Positions 32,543-45,963 of a stretch of DNA of 64,000 bases are shown here, piece by piece. Source of the stretch: Oxyruncus cristatus (lineage: Eukaryota; Chordata; Aves; Passeriformes; Cotingidae). Positions within the stretch are counted from its first letter, which is position 1. Every line of letters starts with the position of its first letter. The stretch covers positions 616,365 through 680,364 of the forward strand of contig VXAY01004345.1 in the NCBI GenBank assembly GCA_013399855.1, in the 5' to 3' direction. A model generated the notes under the pieces. It was not told where the DNA came from and did no database searches. It was given only the letters and a program-made list of their open reading frames with translations. A program made the position numbers and the translations under genes.

Positions 32543-35500
32543 CAGTGTACACAGACAGCATCCAGCAGCCTCATGGCTTTGGTTCAAGTGGGGCATCACC
32601 TGTGATGGTGATTAAAGGAGGTTTAATGCAGCAATCAGTAAATAGCTGAGTGCTCCGTGCTCTCTGTGCCCTCTGCACTGACCAGAGCCAACTCTCTGTT
32701 TGGTTTTGTGTCTGTCTGACCAAGGCATTCTGAAGGTAATTTTTCAGCAGCGAGTTAGAGCCCCCACAGCACAGTTAACAAACTGCCTTGGTGCATCAAG
32801 GCCTCCGGTGTGTTAAATATTTTGCAGTTTTTCTGCCAGAAACAAAGTTAATGTCAAAATACGTTTTTTGATGCTTAGGCACGTTCCAAACACTCACCAC
32901 CAGACTGATGCATTTGAACAGAGAAAATTCATTTATAGAGCTGTTAGCAGAAATGTTTGGAAAACATGCTTTGTCTGCTATTTCCTCTAGCAGAGGGAAG
33001 CTCTGCATGTTCTCCTCTGTACTGCTTGGTCCTGGCTGTCCCCACAGTACCCCAGGGCTGGCTGGCCCAGGACCTGTCCTCCCAGTTCTGGCAAAAATGG
33101 AAAGAAATTTACTTTTCAATTCAAGTCAGAATTTATAATTTCCTTAGGCAACTCTAGGAGGGTTTTGGGGCTTTTCTAGGGTTAGCAGCTCCAAAAAATC
33201 CAGAATCAAGTTATCTTCCATTTAACTCCATTAATACCAGTCAAGCTCTGTAAAGGGGAGGGGTTTTTTTTTAGGTTTTTATGCTGTAAAGACACTGCTC
33301 AGAAGGCTCTTGCAAAGCGAGAACTGTTTCAGCCCCTGCTGCAGGTGGATGTCTGTCCTTTGCAGGTCCATCCCACGATGAAGCTCTGCCCAATGATGGA
33401 GCCAAGGGTCACAGCAACCTCAGATCAGGGCTGTTGTCCCTCGAAGAGCTGGCTGTAGGTCTGAAGGTCCTCAAGTGTATTTGGAAATGAGAGACTGACC
33501 ATAAGGGCAGAGCAAAAGCCAGAGGGACGTCTTGGGCTGGGACTGGAGGTGAGGCAGGAGCCCTCCTTGCTCCTGTGAGGGATGGATGGTGGGTACATGC
33601 TGGCTTGGCTGAGAATTGTTCAGAATTAGCTCTGCTGACCTGCAGGCAAGTTTTTTCTCAGTCTCAGATCTGAGGGAAAACCCCATGAGAGAGGCTGTGC
33701 TGGGCATTACACAACGGAATAAATATTGTTATGCAGCTCCTGAGCAACACTTTTAGCCCCACGGAGAGTTTGAGCTGAGAACAACCCCCCAGACAGCAGC
33801 TTTGATTTTACACCTTGGAGAGGCACTGCTCACTGAGCAGGAGCTCAGCTGGGCCCAGAAGAGGTTTTGCAGCAGCTGCTCACCATGGGGCAGAGCTCTG
33901 CAGTACCCCCTGCTCACGTGCTGTGAGGTTTGTCTGGGCTCTGGGAGCTCCCCATAGCCTGTGCTTCCCTGCTCCATCCCTGGAAAGGCTGGAGTCAGGT
34001 CCTTTAATGTCTCTGGCTCAGTTTACTCAGCCACAGGACGTGTCTAATACCTCTTTGAGGAGGTTAACACTCAGCATCAGGAGTAACTTCTGCAGTGCCC
34101 TGTGATGAGCAGTGCCAGGCAAGTGCCAAGTATTTCTACAATAAAGCACTTAATAACTAAGTGTGCCTCTCCAAGGGGAAAATCCGTGAGTAACTCTGCA
34201 GTAGAGAGGGCACTCAGCTCTGTTCTGCCAGCACTGCTCACTGAATACCCTGGAGAAATGTTTGCAATGAGTATGATATTTTCCAGGGAGATCAGAGTAC
34301 TTCCAGAGGGATTTTGCTCGGAAACCTGTGAAGCTTCTGTTCCTATAGCTTTTGATGGCTTGTATCTTTCTCTATTTCTGTCATAATCCTTCATTAGGTT
34401 TTGTCAAACTGTTCCAATTGCTATAGCAACCCTAATGAAAACTTGCTCCCTAAATAACCACGCCAATTTTGTCAGGTCAAAATCTGCCCTTTACAGCTAA
34501 TTCTCTACCTTTTCACTGCACTATTTTTCCTCTGAGTAGAGAGTTTGCATCGAGAGGAGCCCAAAATTATTAACTCATATTTTTTCTTTTTTCAGCTTAA
34601 ACGAAATGGTTTCTTTTAAAGTCCTGTGTATTCAGCTAACGTGTGTGGAAAGACACACCCTCTGGTTCCTGCCACGCTCTTGCTGGCTGACCTCTGTATT
34701 TAGAGCAAGATAATGAAAGTTCATCATCATTACAAACCAGCGTGTGTAAGGTTTCTTTCAAATGCCCTATAAATCCAGGGAGAGGGTGTGGTGTGCGTTT
34801 TATGATAAAATTTCTACTATTTCATTGCAGTGAGATCTGATCTGGATTGAATCCAAGTCTTTGACAAGGCAGCCCGTATTATATCTGCAGCACCCCAAAG
34901 CTCTCAGTCACTTCTTTCACATGGAAATCCAAGACCAAATTTTGCAGTACCTTTGTTGGCATAAGAGTGGGTCTATAATTGAATAGTAAATGTCTCTTTT
35001 GCCCCTTCCCTTCTGGAAGAGTATCTCCTGTGCAAGCAGGAGATTTTCTTCCAGTTTTTGCAGTGAATGAGCTCTTTAGGTTGGTTATTTTAAAATAATT
35101 TGTTTAACTTTATGGGTTGGGAGAAATAAGATGAAAATAGAAGATGAGTGGCAGGGTTTGCCCCGAGTTTCAGCTGCAGCCAAAGAGCATCAATAGATAT
35201 TCCCCAGCTGGACAGAGATGAAATTATTCTCTTTGGCTGGACAAAGAGTTTTTTTTACTAAACGAATGACTGAAGTCAAACCTATAAATGACAGCACCTT
35301 AATAACAAAAACACCATATTTCACAAGCTTCGAACAGAAAGCAGAGGGATGTAGAATGAATTCAGCAGCCGAAATAGTCTGCCTGGTGTGTATTAAGGTA
35401 CTTTGAAAGGGTATTGTGGTACTTCCATTATATCTTCTTACATTTTACATGAGCAGAGGCCTTCCTCTTGCCTAGCTTGTATATATTTCTCCACAAAAGG

Positions 35501-35886
35501 AAATGAAAAAACTTTTCCCTGCTATTGGAGAAAAATGGTTAAACACCCTCTGAGACAGCACACACATCCCCAAATCAGAAAAGTGCCCAATAAGCACAAT
35601 CCTATGGAATCTGACCTACAGGACTATTTTCCTTTTGTTTGCAGGCCCTCATCAATTCCAGCCCGAGGATTTCATTAGCAATGGAATCTTTGAAGATGTT
35701 CAAGGAGAGGAATGGAGGCAGAGTCCCAAATTTTGCTGATACTCAGTGCGAGTTTCATGGTTCATGGTCTTCTGAGCTGGTTCCTGTGCTGCTCTCCTGG
35801 ATGCCTTGCTCTGACACCTTTGGTAAGTTGTGTTCACTGTGTGCCCCTGCCCCCTACACTGGGAGAAGACTCCCAGTGGTTTGGGA

Positions 35887-36110
35887 ATGGCCTCAGGTTG
35901 CACCACGGGATGTTCAGGTTGGATACTAGAAAATTCTTCACTGCAAGAGTGATTAAGCATTGAAACAGGCTGCCCAGGGAATTGGTGGAGTCACCATCCC
36001 TGGAAGTGTTCAAAAAATGAGTAGATGTGGCACTTTGCATGGGCGTATTCGGTCAAAGGTCGGATTTGATGATCTTGGAGGTCTTTTCCAACGTAAGGAT
36101 TCTATGATTC
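35887..36110 (+). mobile_element. CR1 LINE 3' tail (second lineage)
   Basis: It reads GGCTGCCCAGGGAATTGGTG, GAGTCACCATCCCTGGAAGT, GATTTGATGATCTTGGAGGT and CTTTTCCAACGTAAGGATTC, ending TATGATTC. This version is distinct from the AAGGTCCCTTCCAACCC copies. Confidence 0.92.
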
Positions 36111-39100
36111 ACCTCCCTGGAGGATGGCCTGACCCTAATGTCATTGCTATCCTCTGTAGAGTCTCACCCTGTGCTCTCAAACAGCCATGAGGAGCTGGGG
36201 AGGGAGGATCAACACTCGCTTTATTATGGTAGAGCACAATCAGAGGGCAGCAGGACTCGATAACAGCAGTGCTGTTGGGCTGGAGAAATGAGGGGGTGTA
36301 ACCTGAGGAGTCTCTGCCCTGGCTGCAAGAACCCCCCCAGCTGATAACCCTGATGAAGCTGCCCTTGGCAGTGCCCTCAGTCCCCTGCAGCTGTTTCCAA
36401 CGTCTTCCACTGTCCCGTGAGATTTCCATCACCCACCCACACATCTCACATTTAACCAGCACACAGGGCCTTCTGGAGAGCAAGATTTGTATTGCCTTGG
36501 GGACACACCCTGGAAACACCATCCGAAGTCTGACTCCACTGGAAGTGGTGTGTTGGTAGGAAGATGGTGTAGGTGAGTTATGTGTATTTTGTAGAAGTCA
36601 ACAGCTCAAGAATTGTTATTTTACACTGCAGACTGACAGCAACCCAGCAAACGAAAGGGGAAGGCTGGAGGCAGGTGTGCTGAGAGTTCTCTGAGAGACA
36701 GCAGCTGCAGAGAGAAAGGTCTGCAAGGCAAAGTCAGGAGAATCGTGTCTGAAATCAGAGCAGGGGCTGATTAAAGTGGGAATATTTTGATGCTGGGGGA
36801 ATTTAAGTATAGGAAATTACAGAAAGATCTCCAGGAACAATGTGCAGGTTCAAATGGTGCTACTTTAGTGACTGGAAGACGTGGTGTGCAAGGAAAGAGG
36901 AGAGGCTGATTCCCACCTCAGCAGCATGGCAGTGCAACAGTGATGGGCATGGTTAAGCCAAGCTTTGAATTCCTCTCAGAAAAACACTGTCCTAAATTCT
37001 TCTTCCCATACCCATATGTTCAATTAGAAGTCTGTTCACTAAATACTTTATAATAATCTCACGTCACCTCAGAGTCTTACAGGAATATGCTGGTACTTAG
37101 GAACTTTGCTTCCCTGTGTTACAGGATTTTGATTCCTTTTGTAGGTTCCTTGAGCTTATTATACATTTAATCAGCTGCTGTGGCCTACCACATCATCTGG
37201 AATCTCTGCAGTCGGGAAATGCTGCTCTGCTTTAGCTTCTGCTGATCATGACAACCAACCTACTCACATCACTTAAATCACTAATCCCATGAAATAACTC
37301 ATTGTCACTCTCTAGAGCAGATAAAAAACCCAAAACAAAACTCTCTCCTGAAATGTAACGTCAATCACAGAGAACAGTTATACACTAAATGTTTGGTATA
37401 GGGAAGGAAAAAGCCCAAACCTCTCAATTTCACTCATAAAAATCTCTTTGGTTGTGAGTTTTCACAAAATGCTGTCTAATTCAACACGTTCAGGAAGGTA
37501 AATTATCCTTTACCTGTAACTCTTGTGCTGCACACAGCACTTAAAGCTTCCTCAGCCTGCGCCCACCTCAGCTGGCAAGAGGGGGGATAGCACTCCTTGC
37601 TCTCCAAGCCAGAAATCAGTAACTGCTTCCTCCCACTATTTTTTTTCTGAGAAAGAGGAATTGAGACATCTCCAGTATTGAAGATTACTTGAAAATAAAT
37701 GTTTTGCTGGCTAAAAGAATTCCTTTGAGGTTTTCCCCTTGCCAAACACCATTTACATTTCTAGTCTTATTTAACTAGAATTTTTCCCATATCTGTTGCA
37801 GGAAATTAGGGGTTCATGTTCTGGAAACTGTGTTTTGGGAGATAGCTTCTGAAATTAGGAACATCTCACCAGGAAGGAGGGTTTTGCCCTGCACACCCTC
37901 TGCCTCTCCAGGAATCCTCTGGGATGGAAAAGCTGTTTGGGGGCAAGTTTCTCATCAGCAGCATTTCAGGGAACTTGTGTTTAGCTTCTTTTTTCTTCTT
38001 AAGTGGCAGCAGCTGAGCACAGATGTCTGGACTGGCAACAATTCTGAACCCAATTAACCCAGCTAATGGCACCGGAGCCCTTCATGAAGTGATGGATTAT
38101 TGCAAGCAGACGTGGCACAGCCACTCACCCCTGTCGTGTGCCCTCGTGTCACGGAGAAAACGAGTGGAGGTAGGAGCAACCCAGTGATTAGCTGTTATAA
38201 TATTGTTAATTAAGCACCAGTAGGAAGTCTGCCACTGAAATAGAACTAATGTCCACCTCCTTCTCCATCCCATGTTTGGCACTGTGTTATTAGATCACAA
38301 AAACCAGTCTGAGTCCAGTCTCTGGGTAACAACTTTGCATGAAGATGTGAACATGAAGCAAGGTGAGATTTGGGAGGTGTAACCCTGCCATGGGGCATTC
38401 ACTGAGGTGAATGTGTGGCAAATTCAGATCGAACAGGTCCAGGATTGCCCTGGGGCCACCCAATCCTGCATCCCTGTGATGGGGGGCTGTGTGTATTTTT
38501 GCTCAGGACACCAAGCTGGAGCAGCCAGGAGCTGTAACCTGTCTGGACTACACACTGCAGGTGTGCTGATTGGTAAGATTGCACATAAAAGCAGTCATTG
38601 CAAAGTGGTCTCAGCTTCCCAAGGGCTGCATAAACCAAGGAAATGCAAATAGCTGATTTTTTAGGTAGGTCTTCCTGCAGTCCCTTCTGTCTCTTCTGTC
38701 TCTTCTGTCTGGAGTCCAACAGTCTCAGCTTATGTGTGTTACTGGTGGATCCATGCTGTTTTACACAAGTGGTTCATATAATTTCCCCCAAATTAACCAT
38801 CTCAGGACTCCTGCCACCCTATTCACTAGTTCAGTTTCTCCCTTGAAGTAAACTCCTCTTTTCTGTGCTGTGCCATGAGGCCCATTTTGCTGAGGGTTAC
38901 CCTGAACAGCAGAGTGCTGTGGGAAATGGCACAGTCGGGGGGCAAAGCTGCTGTTGCAGAAAGAAATGCTAAAGCCGTGTTTCAGAGGAGATTTTAAGAA
39001 AACTACAGATAATATCCTGGCCTGTGTTATCCATTCAGATAAAATTGAGTGTAATCCTACTCCTATCACTACACTACTAAATGTATTTAAAGGAAGAGAT

Positions 39101-41035
39101 TTATTTCCCCTCCTATTATCCTTCTTTTCTGCTTTTCTCTTGCACTCTGTGCTACTTAAAAGTCCAAAAATGAATAGTTGAGCAAGAAACTTCTGCACTC
39201 CCCCTCATCTCTGGGAAATTTCTGGGCTAATGTTCATGTATTTCAGTGCTCTCCTCCTTACCTCTGCTATTACGATTCAGGACTTCAGGGATCTGTTTTG
39301 TGGGCAGGCTTTAAATGTTACTCCCTTTAGTACCTTAACACCTCTTACTCAAAGGTTATTCTGCCATTTTTTCCCTCAGAAGTCTTCAGTTTTTGTTTTA
39401 AATGACAAATGTCTCTTCCAGCCTTTTTGAAGAGAGCTCCTCCTTTCACACTGCTTTTATTTTTGATCACAATGAACGACAGTAATTATTACAAATTCTT
39501 TAGGTGCTGTGCTAACTGGCAGTGAGTGGTGGCCATGGACATGTAGGTCTTTCTACATCTTCATCAAAATTCAAGAACAAGTCTTGGCTTGAGCCTAGTC
39601 TTGGTATTTTGAGTTAATTTTTTTGAATAACTGAGAAATTGAGCCTTGTCAGGACAATAATGCTCATTATGTAAATTCTAATCCAGAACAGGCAGCATCA
39701 TTTGGATTTTGAGTTGACAATTTTCTCTGATTCTTTGCCTTCAGGACAGCATGACCCACCTCCTGCTGAGCTGAGGTCTCAGTGTCACTTATCCCCGTGA
39801 AAAGGGCAGGATGTAATAAATTTAATATTTGAATTCATGATTTCTTGCTTAGTTACATGTGTCACGAAGGAAAAGCAATAACATTACATGATTTATGTAA
39901 CTAACTGACAGTCCAAATTTTAAGGCTTGAACATTGAATATTCATGCCATGTTTATGTGAGCTATTATCTGCTGGGGAGGGGGGGAATGTCAAGAATAAA
40001 TTCAACATCTCCTCTTGAACATTTAGGCAAATAAATTATTGGTTAGTCTGAATACTTGTGTGGGTTTTACAATGAAATCTCTAGGTGTGGTTGAGCACAG
40101 GACAGCTCTTCACCACAGTGCCTGTTAGAGTGAGTCTGTGCAGGCACAAAGTGTGCTTTAGGACGGGAAAGAATTAACTATTGAAGCATAATACCTTCAC
40201 TTCCTCAGGGAACAGTGGAAATGCATTTCCCCTTGAACCCAGCACAAAATATCCCTGGGACAAAAGGAGAGCCTTTTCTCCAGAAGAGCAAATACTTGGG
40301 AACCTGAGAAAGAAATGCCTTCACCATGACAAATGTACAGCAGCACTTAAAAAGTGCTGTCTGCTGAAATAAGGAGATTTGCAGAATAAAGAGCAAATGC
40401 ATTTTCTCATTACTTGGGATGAAAAGGTACGAAGATTTTCATTTTCAATTGAATGTGGTAAATTCCTCTTTCTAAGAAATAATCTATAAATTGAAAAGAT
40501 TTAAAAATTCCTCTAAAACTCACACTTTCCCATAATATGCCAGGCAAGATCAGAGGCAGGTGAGCTGCTCTTTTGTGTCCACTTTTGTGCACAGAGTCTT
40601 GCAGTAGTGCAGGAGTCAGATGAAGCATCTAAAGAAGTTAATAAGAACATTTCAACTTTGAGCAATCTCTGATTTATTTTTATTAATTTTAAGCTTGTTC
40701 TGTCCCACATGTTAGGAAGGGATTTACACTAATCTGACAAGTACTGAATGATCTGGTTTAAATCACTGGCTACTGCTGTAATGTCTCGAAGGAAGACAAA
40801 CCATGTCAGCTTTGTTATGTAATGGAATTAAAAGACTGGAATTTAAGCAAAGTCCCAACATTTTTGTTGTGATTTTTTTTAAGTTTGCAAAGACAACTAC
40901 CCCTCTGTGTGTCTGCACATGTATGTGGTAACAGTGCAGAGGCCTTCCTTCCTCAGCAGTGCCACTCTGAGCTGTGTCATTGAAGAGAATGACTTTTTTT
41001 TTTAAATTTATTTATTATTTTGGGGGGATTTTTAC

Positions 41036-41160
41036 AAGTGTTCAAAAAACAAGCAGGTGTGGCTCTTTGCCATATGGTTTAGTGGGTATGGGAGTGTTTG
41101 GTTAAAGGTTGGACTTGATGATCTGGGAGGTCTTTTCCAACTTTAAGGATTCTAGGATTC
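41036..41160 (+). mobile_element. CR1 LINE 3' tail (second lineage)
   Basis: It reads AAGTGTTCAAAAAACAAGCA, GGTTGGACTTGATGATCTGG and AGGTCTTTTCCAACTTTAAG, ending ATTCTAGGATTC. Same lineage as the 35.9-kb copy. Confidence 0.9.
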
Positions 41161-41810
41161 AGCTAATTACAGGGTGCTGCCTTGGGCATTTTTGTGCATG
41201 AGCTGGAATGTGTTTTTTTCAGCCAAATGTCATTTGTCTCGCAACAAAACCCAGAAGAGGGGTGGATAAAGCACCGGTATTTAGGAAATGGTACACAGCC
41301 CTGAGCCAGTGCAGCCTGCAAGCCCCATGGGAGCGGCTCTGCCCGTTCTTCTGGAATTCACGTGGGGCCTGAAGTCAAGCAGCATCAGGGTTTTTCAGGG
41401 ACCACTGTCTGACTTGCCTGAAGGGTTGAGTCGTTTGGCCATAATAATCAGACCCCACAGTGCCTTTGGGATGAGCACGGCTCTGTCCCGGGCACGGGCG
41501 AGCTCACCGTGACTCAGCAGCAGGGCAGTGCCTTCCCTGGCCAGACCTCTGCACAGGCTCTGACTGAGAGCTGCCAGTACCATGGACGGGAAACTGGGAG
41601 CACTGATCTGCCCTCGGAGAGCCCAGGGACCTGGGGCTGGTGTGCACAGCCCGGCCAAGGGCACCTTGAGCACGATCCACAGCTGGGTTGGAAGGGAACA
41701 GGGGGAAGGAGATGGACTTCTCCAACCGGCCTTGTGGAGCAGGGAGCGAAGGACAGGAGGGGTTGGCCCTGGACAGCAGCAAGTAAGGAGGATAAACACC
41801 TTTTGGACAC

Positions 41811-41840
41811 TATATATGTGTGTGTATATATATATATATA
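41811..41840. repeat. TA/TG dinucleotide microsatellite
   Basis: TATATATGTGTGTG followed by an uninterrupted TA run. Confidence 0.85.
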
Positions 41841-42455
41841 ACATTATATATTTATATGTTTGGCAAACAAAATGTGTCCCAAGATATCCATTCCCTCCCT
41901 GTCCATCTGAGGGGTGTTACTTCAGGTTTGAATCAATAAGGTTTCATTTCAGCTCTCCAGCCTTGAGCTCAGAGTGAGGACATGGAGGCAATGCAAGTTT
42001 ACTGGCCAGTTCATGTGTTGTTTTTTCTTGGTCTGTGTGTTTCCACCTGGGCTTTTGCACTGCAGGGATACAGTAGAGTATTATGTCATTTGGAGAAGTT
42101 GTGAAGCTATTTGGCAGTATAACCTAAAGAAACCAACTATGAGTGACTTGGACTTGTAGCTTCAGTGTCCTCAAAAGCTGTGAATAATTACCTTTTTTAC
42201 TGCACTTGAAGGGTTGGTACTCTTTGTGCCACTCTCTACCTTCTTGTTAAGAAAAAAACCCAGTTTCTTACATCTCACCAGCAAGGTTTTCCATTCCTGA
42301 TGCCATATTACTTCGTTCTCTTTGAGCTTGTAATGAACGTCTGCTCCTTTGTCTCCTTCTCCCCCTTTGCTCTTCTCCCTGTTCCAGTGCTTGATTACCA
42401 GGGACTAAATTTGTGAAGTGTATTTAAATGCTTAAACCTTTTTTAAGCACCTGAC

Positions 42456-42477
42456 TTTTTTTTTTTTTTTTTTTTTT
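42456..42477. repeat. Poly-T run (T22)
   Basis: Twenty-two consecutive T. No adjacent retroposed gene sequence was seen. Confidence 0.9.
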
Positions 42478-45400
42478 CCCCACTGTCATTAGGATACAGG
42501 CCTAAGTGATTAATCTGTCTTCTTGAATAATGACAAAAACGTCGCATCAGCAGGAGAGGATCTAACCTTTGAAAAATTCCCCTGGGATCATCCGTTTCTG
42601 CTGGGGATTTCACTGCCAGTCAGAGCAGTTCATAAAAAAGGGAAAGCCAATAACACTGCCAGAAGTTTTTGCCACACAGAAGTCAGAGAATCAGTTAGAG
42701 GCTGTCAAATGTAATGTATGGCATTATTAATATGAAGAATTTCAGATCAAAACGGGGCTTACTGTCCCAGCAACTGGGTCATGTGGAAGTGGCTGAGGAA
42801 ACGGGGAGTCTTCAAGTGGAACAGCCAGAGGAGAGCGCTTGGGCAGACTTTGCAAAGTCATTAATCTTAGTATTTCAGGAGGATGAGAACATTGAAGACA
42901 GGAGAGGAGATACTCCAGCTGTAGTGCTGAGGGTGTTTCAGCCTTTGGCCTCAGAGCTCTTCAAGATGTGGGAAACCTTTTCCTCCTGGTGGGCAACGTG
43001 GATGCCTGGACAATGCCGGGAATGGGGAAGGGGCCCACCCAACTACCCAGCAAGTCCCCTTGGCTGCCTGCAGCACGGAGGCACCACCACCAGGAAAGAC
43101 AATCTCAGCCTCGCCCCAGAGCTTTTTGTGCTCTTGTGTCAAATGGCTCACTGTGAAAACAGTGGTGCAAACCCTGCAGGAATTCGCAGTGCCTGGGAAG
43201 AATTCATTATGCAGTCTTCACGTTTTCATAAAGCCCCAGACTGTTTATTTGTCTAAATATTTGTCTCCTTTGTTTCGTGTAAATGATCCCAACTCTCGTT
43301 ACCCAAACACGCTGTGTAAATTCATCTCTCATCCAGTGGGACGATGCTCTGGGACAGCTGCTCGGAGAGCAGGCAGCTCAGGGAAATATCCATCAGGCAC
43401 CCTGAGCCCCAGAATGGCTTGGTAACCTATGGAAGCTCTTCAGCAGCTTCTGTTGAGTGCACAAATTGTTTGACAAATCCCATCTTACCTCCTGTCTGTG
43501 AATTATCCACAAAAAAAATTGCTTTTTAAAGTACTGGTTAGCTTTAAATAATTTCTGAGAGCTGTATAGATTTCCTTGGCATGTTTCATGCCAAGATCCT
43601 TGTTTGAGAGCAGAAGGAACGTGCTGGGCTCCTTCCTGGTAATCCCCCATTCCTTGACTGGCCATAACCCTTGGAAGCAAATTTCTGCTGCACATATTTG
43701 GCCTCAGAAATTTCTTTGCATGAGTGTTCCCAAGTTCCTTGGGCAGGTCTGCAGGAGTCCCTGGTACTCTGGGCACCCCCAGTGCCCTGTGGCCCCAGAC
43801 CATTGCTTTGGTCCAGCTCTGGGACTGTGGCTGTGTGGGGAGTTCCTGCATGGAGACCTCACAGGGGATAAAGGATTGAGAAGGAAAAGTGCAAAATTTG
43901 GTAATAGCTTTGCTTAGATAAACTCAGCACCAGGTTTGTGTGACAATTTTAAAGCAAAATTGACTCTCATTCTGCTGTGTTAGAGGTTTGTTTTTTATTT
44001 AATTTAATTTTCTTACATTAAGAGCAGTTTAAACACAAAAAAGGGTGGTTCAAGTAAGGTTACTGCTTCCTTGTGGCTTTTGCAAGGAGCAGTATTGCTG
44101 TACCACTGCAGAGGAGGGAAGGGCAGGTAACAGAGCCATCAACAACATGAATCTCCATTCATTTTTACCTCTAATAGGTTTTTTTGGACAGCAATACCTG
44201 TAGGTTTTAGTTGGCCATCAGGATTTTTTTTGGATGGACCAGATTTTCTTTCTATAATTGTCTCACTGTCTCAGCAGTATTACCTGGTCAACAACAACTT
44301 TATTTTCTCTCATTATGAGCAGGCAGGAAGGTCTGTGGCAAAACACCCATCTGGAAAAACTCTTTGGGACCAAGATATGGATTCATCCCATGAACACTGT
44401 GCCCTTTCCCTTGCTCTTCCCTCTGTCCTTCTCACCATTTTGTCTCTGACCAAAAATGAGATGGAGTTTTCCTCTCTATATTCCAGGGAATCATTACTTT
44501 AATATTTTGTATTTCATACAGATAATCTCTCAGCAACAGAAGGGTGCTGCTACAAGACCCACGTGTGTCCTGGGCCCTTTTCCTTAACTCTCTCATTGAG
44601 AGGGATCATTTCTAAGGTACCAGGGAAAGCCCCTTTTCCTGTCAGAAATTTTCCCAGCTCTCCAACTGGTGATTTTTTTTTTTTTTCCTCATTACATGTC
44701 ATGGGCTGTTCATCAAGTCCTGCCTGAGTTGCAAAGTGATCTTGAAATGTCTCAGCAACTCGCAGGCAGCGTGCCCTGGTACCAGGGGAAATCAGGGAGT
44801 ATTTGCTTCCTCAGGTGCTTTCCCTCATAATGTAATTGTGCAGCTTTTCAACAAGGATTTAAAATACTTGTTGACACGGCAGAGGAGGTCTGTTCTGCTT
44901 CTCATCCTGGTGGCTCTTGTTGTCTTGAGGGGTTGCTGTATTCCTCACAAGTCTCAGCTTTCAAGCAGTGAGACTTTTAAGCTCCTCGTGCTAACAATAT
45001 TTGTCTTGTAACACAATATTATAAAAAGTAAGAGCGAAATGTCATTGCAGCTGAGAAAGGTTGTACCTGGAAGATTGGTTCTGCTATGCAGCCAAAATAC
45101 CTACTGTTCTTTATGGTGTAAGGCCACATAACTAAAATCTGAAGTGGCACATTGCATTAGATTTCCTCCAGATAAAAATCGTGCAGTGCTCTTCCTGTGA
45201 TGTCTTTATTTCAGTAGCATCAGAGCATCAAAATATTACTGCCTACTGATCATCTGAGAGAAAACAGCCAGCATGCCTTGAGTGAGACAATATTGGGTGC
45301 ATAAAAATGTTCCTGTTTTCAGTAAATCCTGCCAATGGTGGAGACACTAATTTGGTTACTTCAAATTTGCCTTGCACTGTTTGATTACAGAAAGGCTCTG

Positions 45401-45687
45401 GCTGCAGAATTACAAGGACTTATCCAGGGGACCTGCTCTGGGTATTTTTAGTTAAAACCAACGGGGATCGAGACACTGTCCTTCACAGTGTGATGCACCA
45501 TATCTTACGTGTGGCTCTGGTGTGGGAGTTTGCTCACTGCCTGGTTTGGGGTCAAAATTACCTGGATGATGTACAAACACATTGGGACAGCTCAGGGCTG
45601 TATTTGAGCTCAGGGAGGGGAGAAACAAGACCACACCAGAATCTCAGACCATGCAGACAACCACGACCATGTACTTTTTTAGAAGGA

Positions 45688-45963
45688 CATGTAGTGATAG
45701 GACGAGGGGGAATAGCTTTAAAATAAAAGAGGAGAGATTTAGATTAGATATGGGGAAGAAATTCTTCCCTGTGAGGGTGGTGAGGCCCAGGTTGCCCAGA
45801 GAAGGTGTGGGTGCTCCACCAACAGAAATACTTAAGGCCAGGTTGGGTGGTGATTGGAGCAACTTGGAATAGTGGAAGATTTCCCTGCCCACGGCAGAGG
45901 GGGTGGAACTGGATGGTCTTTAGGGACCCTTCTAACCCAAATCATTCTAGAATTCTATGATTT
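45688..45963 (+). mobile_element. CR1 LINE 3' portion (about 275 bp)
   Basis: It reads AGTGATAGGACGAGGGGGAA, TTAGATTAGATATGGGGAAG, CTTCCCTGTGAGGGTGGTGA and CTGGATGGTCTTTAGGGACC, ending TTCTAGAATTCTATGATTT with the CR1 terminal octamer-like repeats. Confidence 0.94.

Larger units (their letters stand above)
32543..45687. other. Intergenic stretch, no recognised gene
   Basis: No supported gene. It holds two CR1 tails of the GATTTGATGATCTTGGAGGT type, a short (CTTCTGTCT)3 repeat near 38,684-38,710, a TG/TA microsatellite, and a T22 run. A 180-codon open frame at 42,714-43,256 (+) is the longest non-repeat frame in the window but shows no domain, no convincing start context and no splice or promoter context. 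Confidence 0.55.

Noticed and set aside
42714..43256. 180-codon + strand open frame
   Set aside because: No recognisable domain, no promoter or splice context, and overlapping frames are open on both strands. It has no retroviral or transposase motif. Conservation was not testable here.
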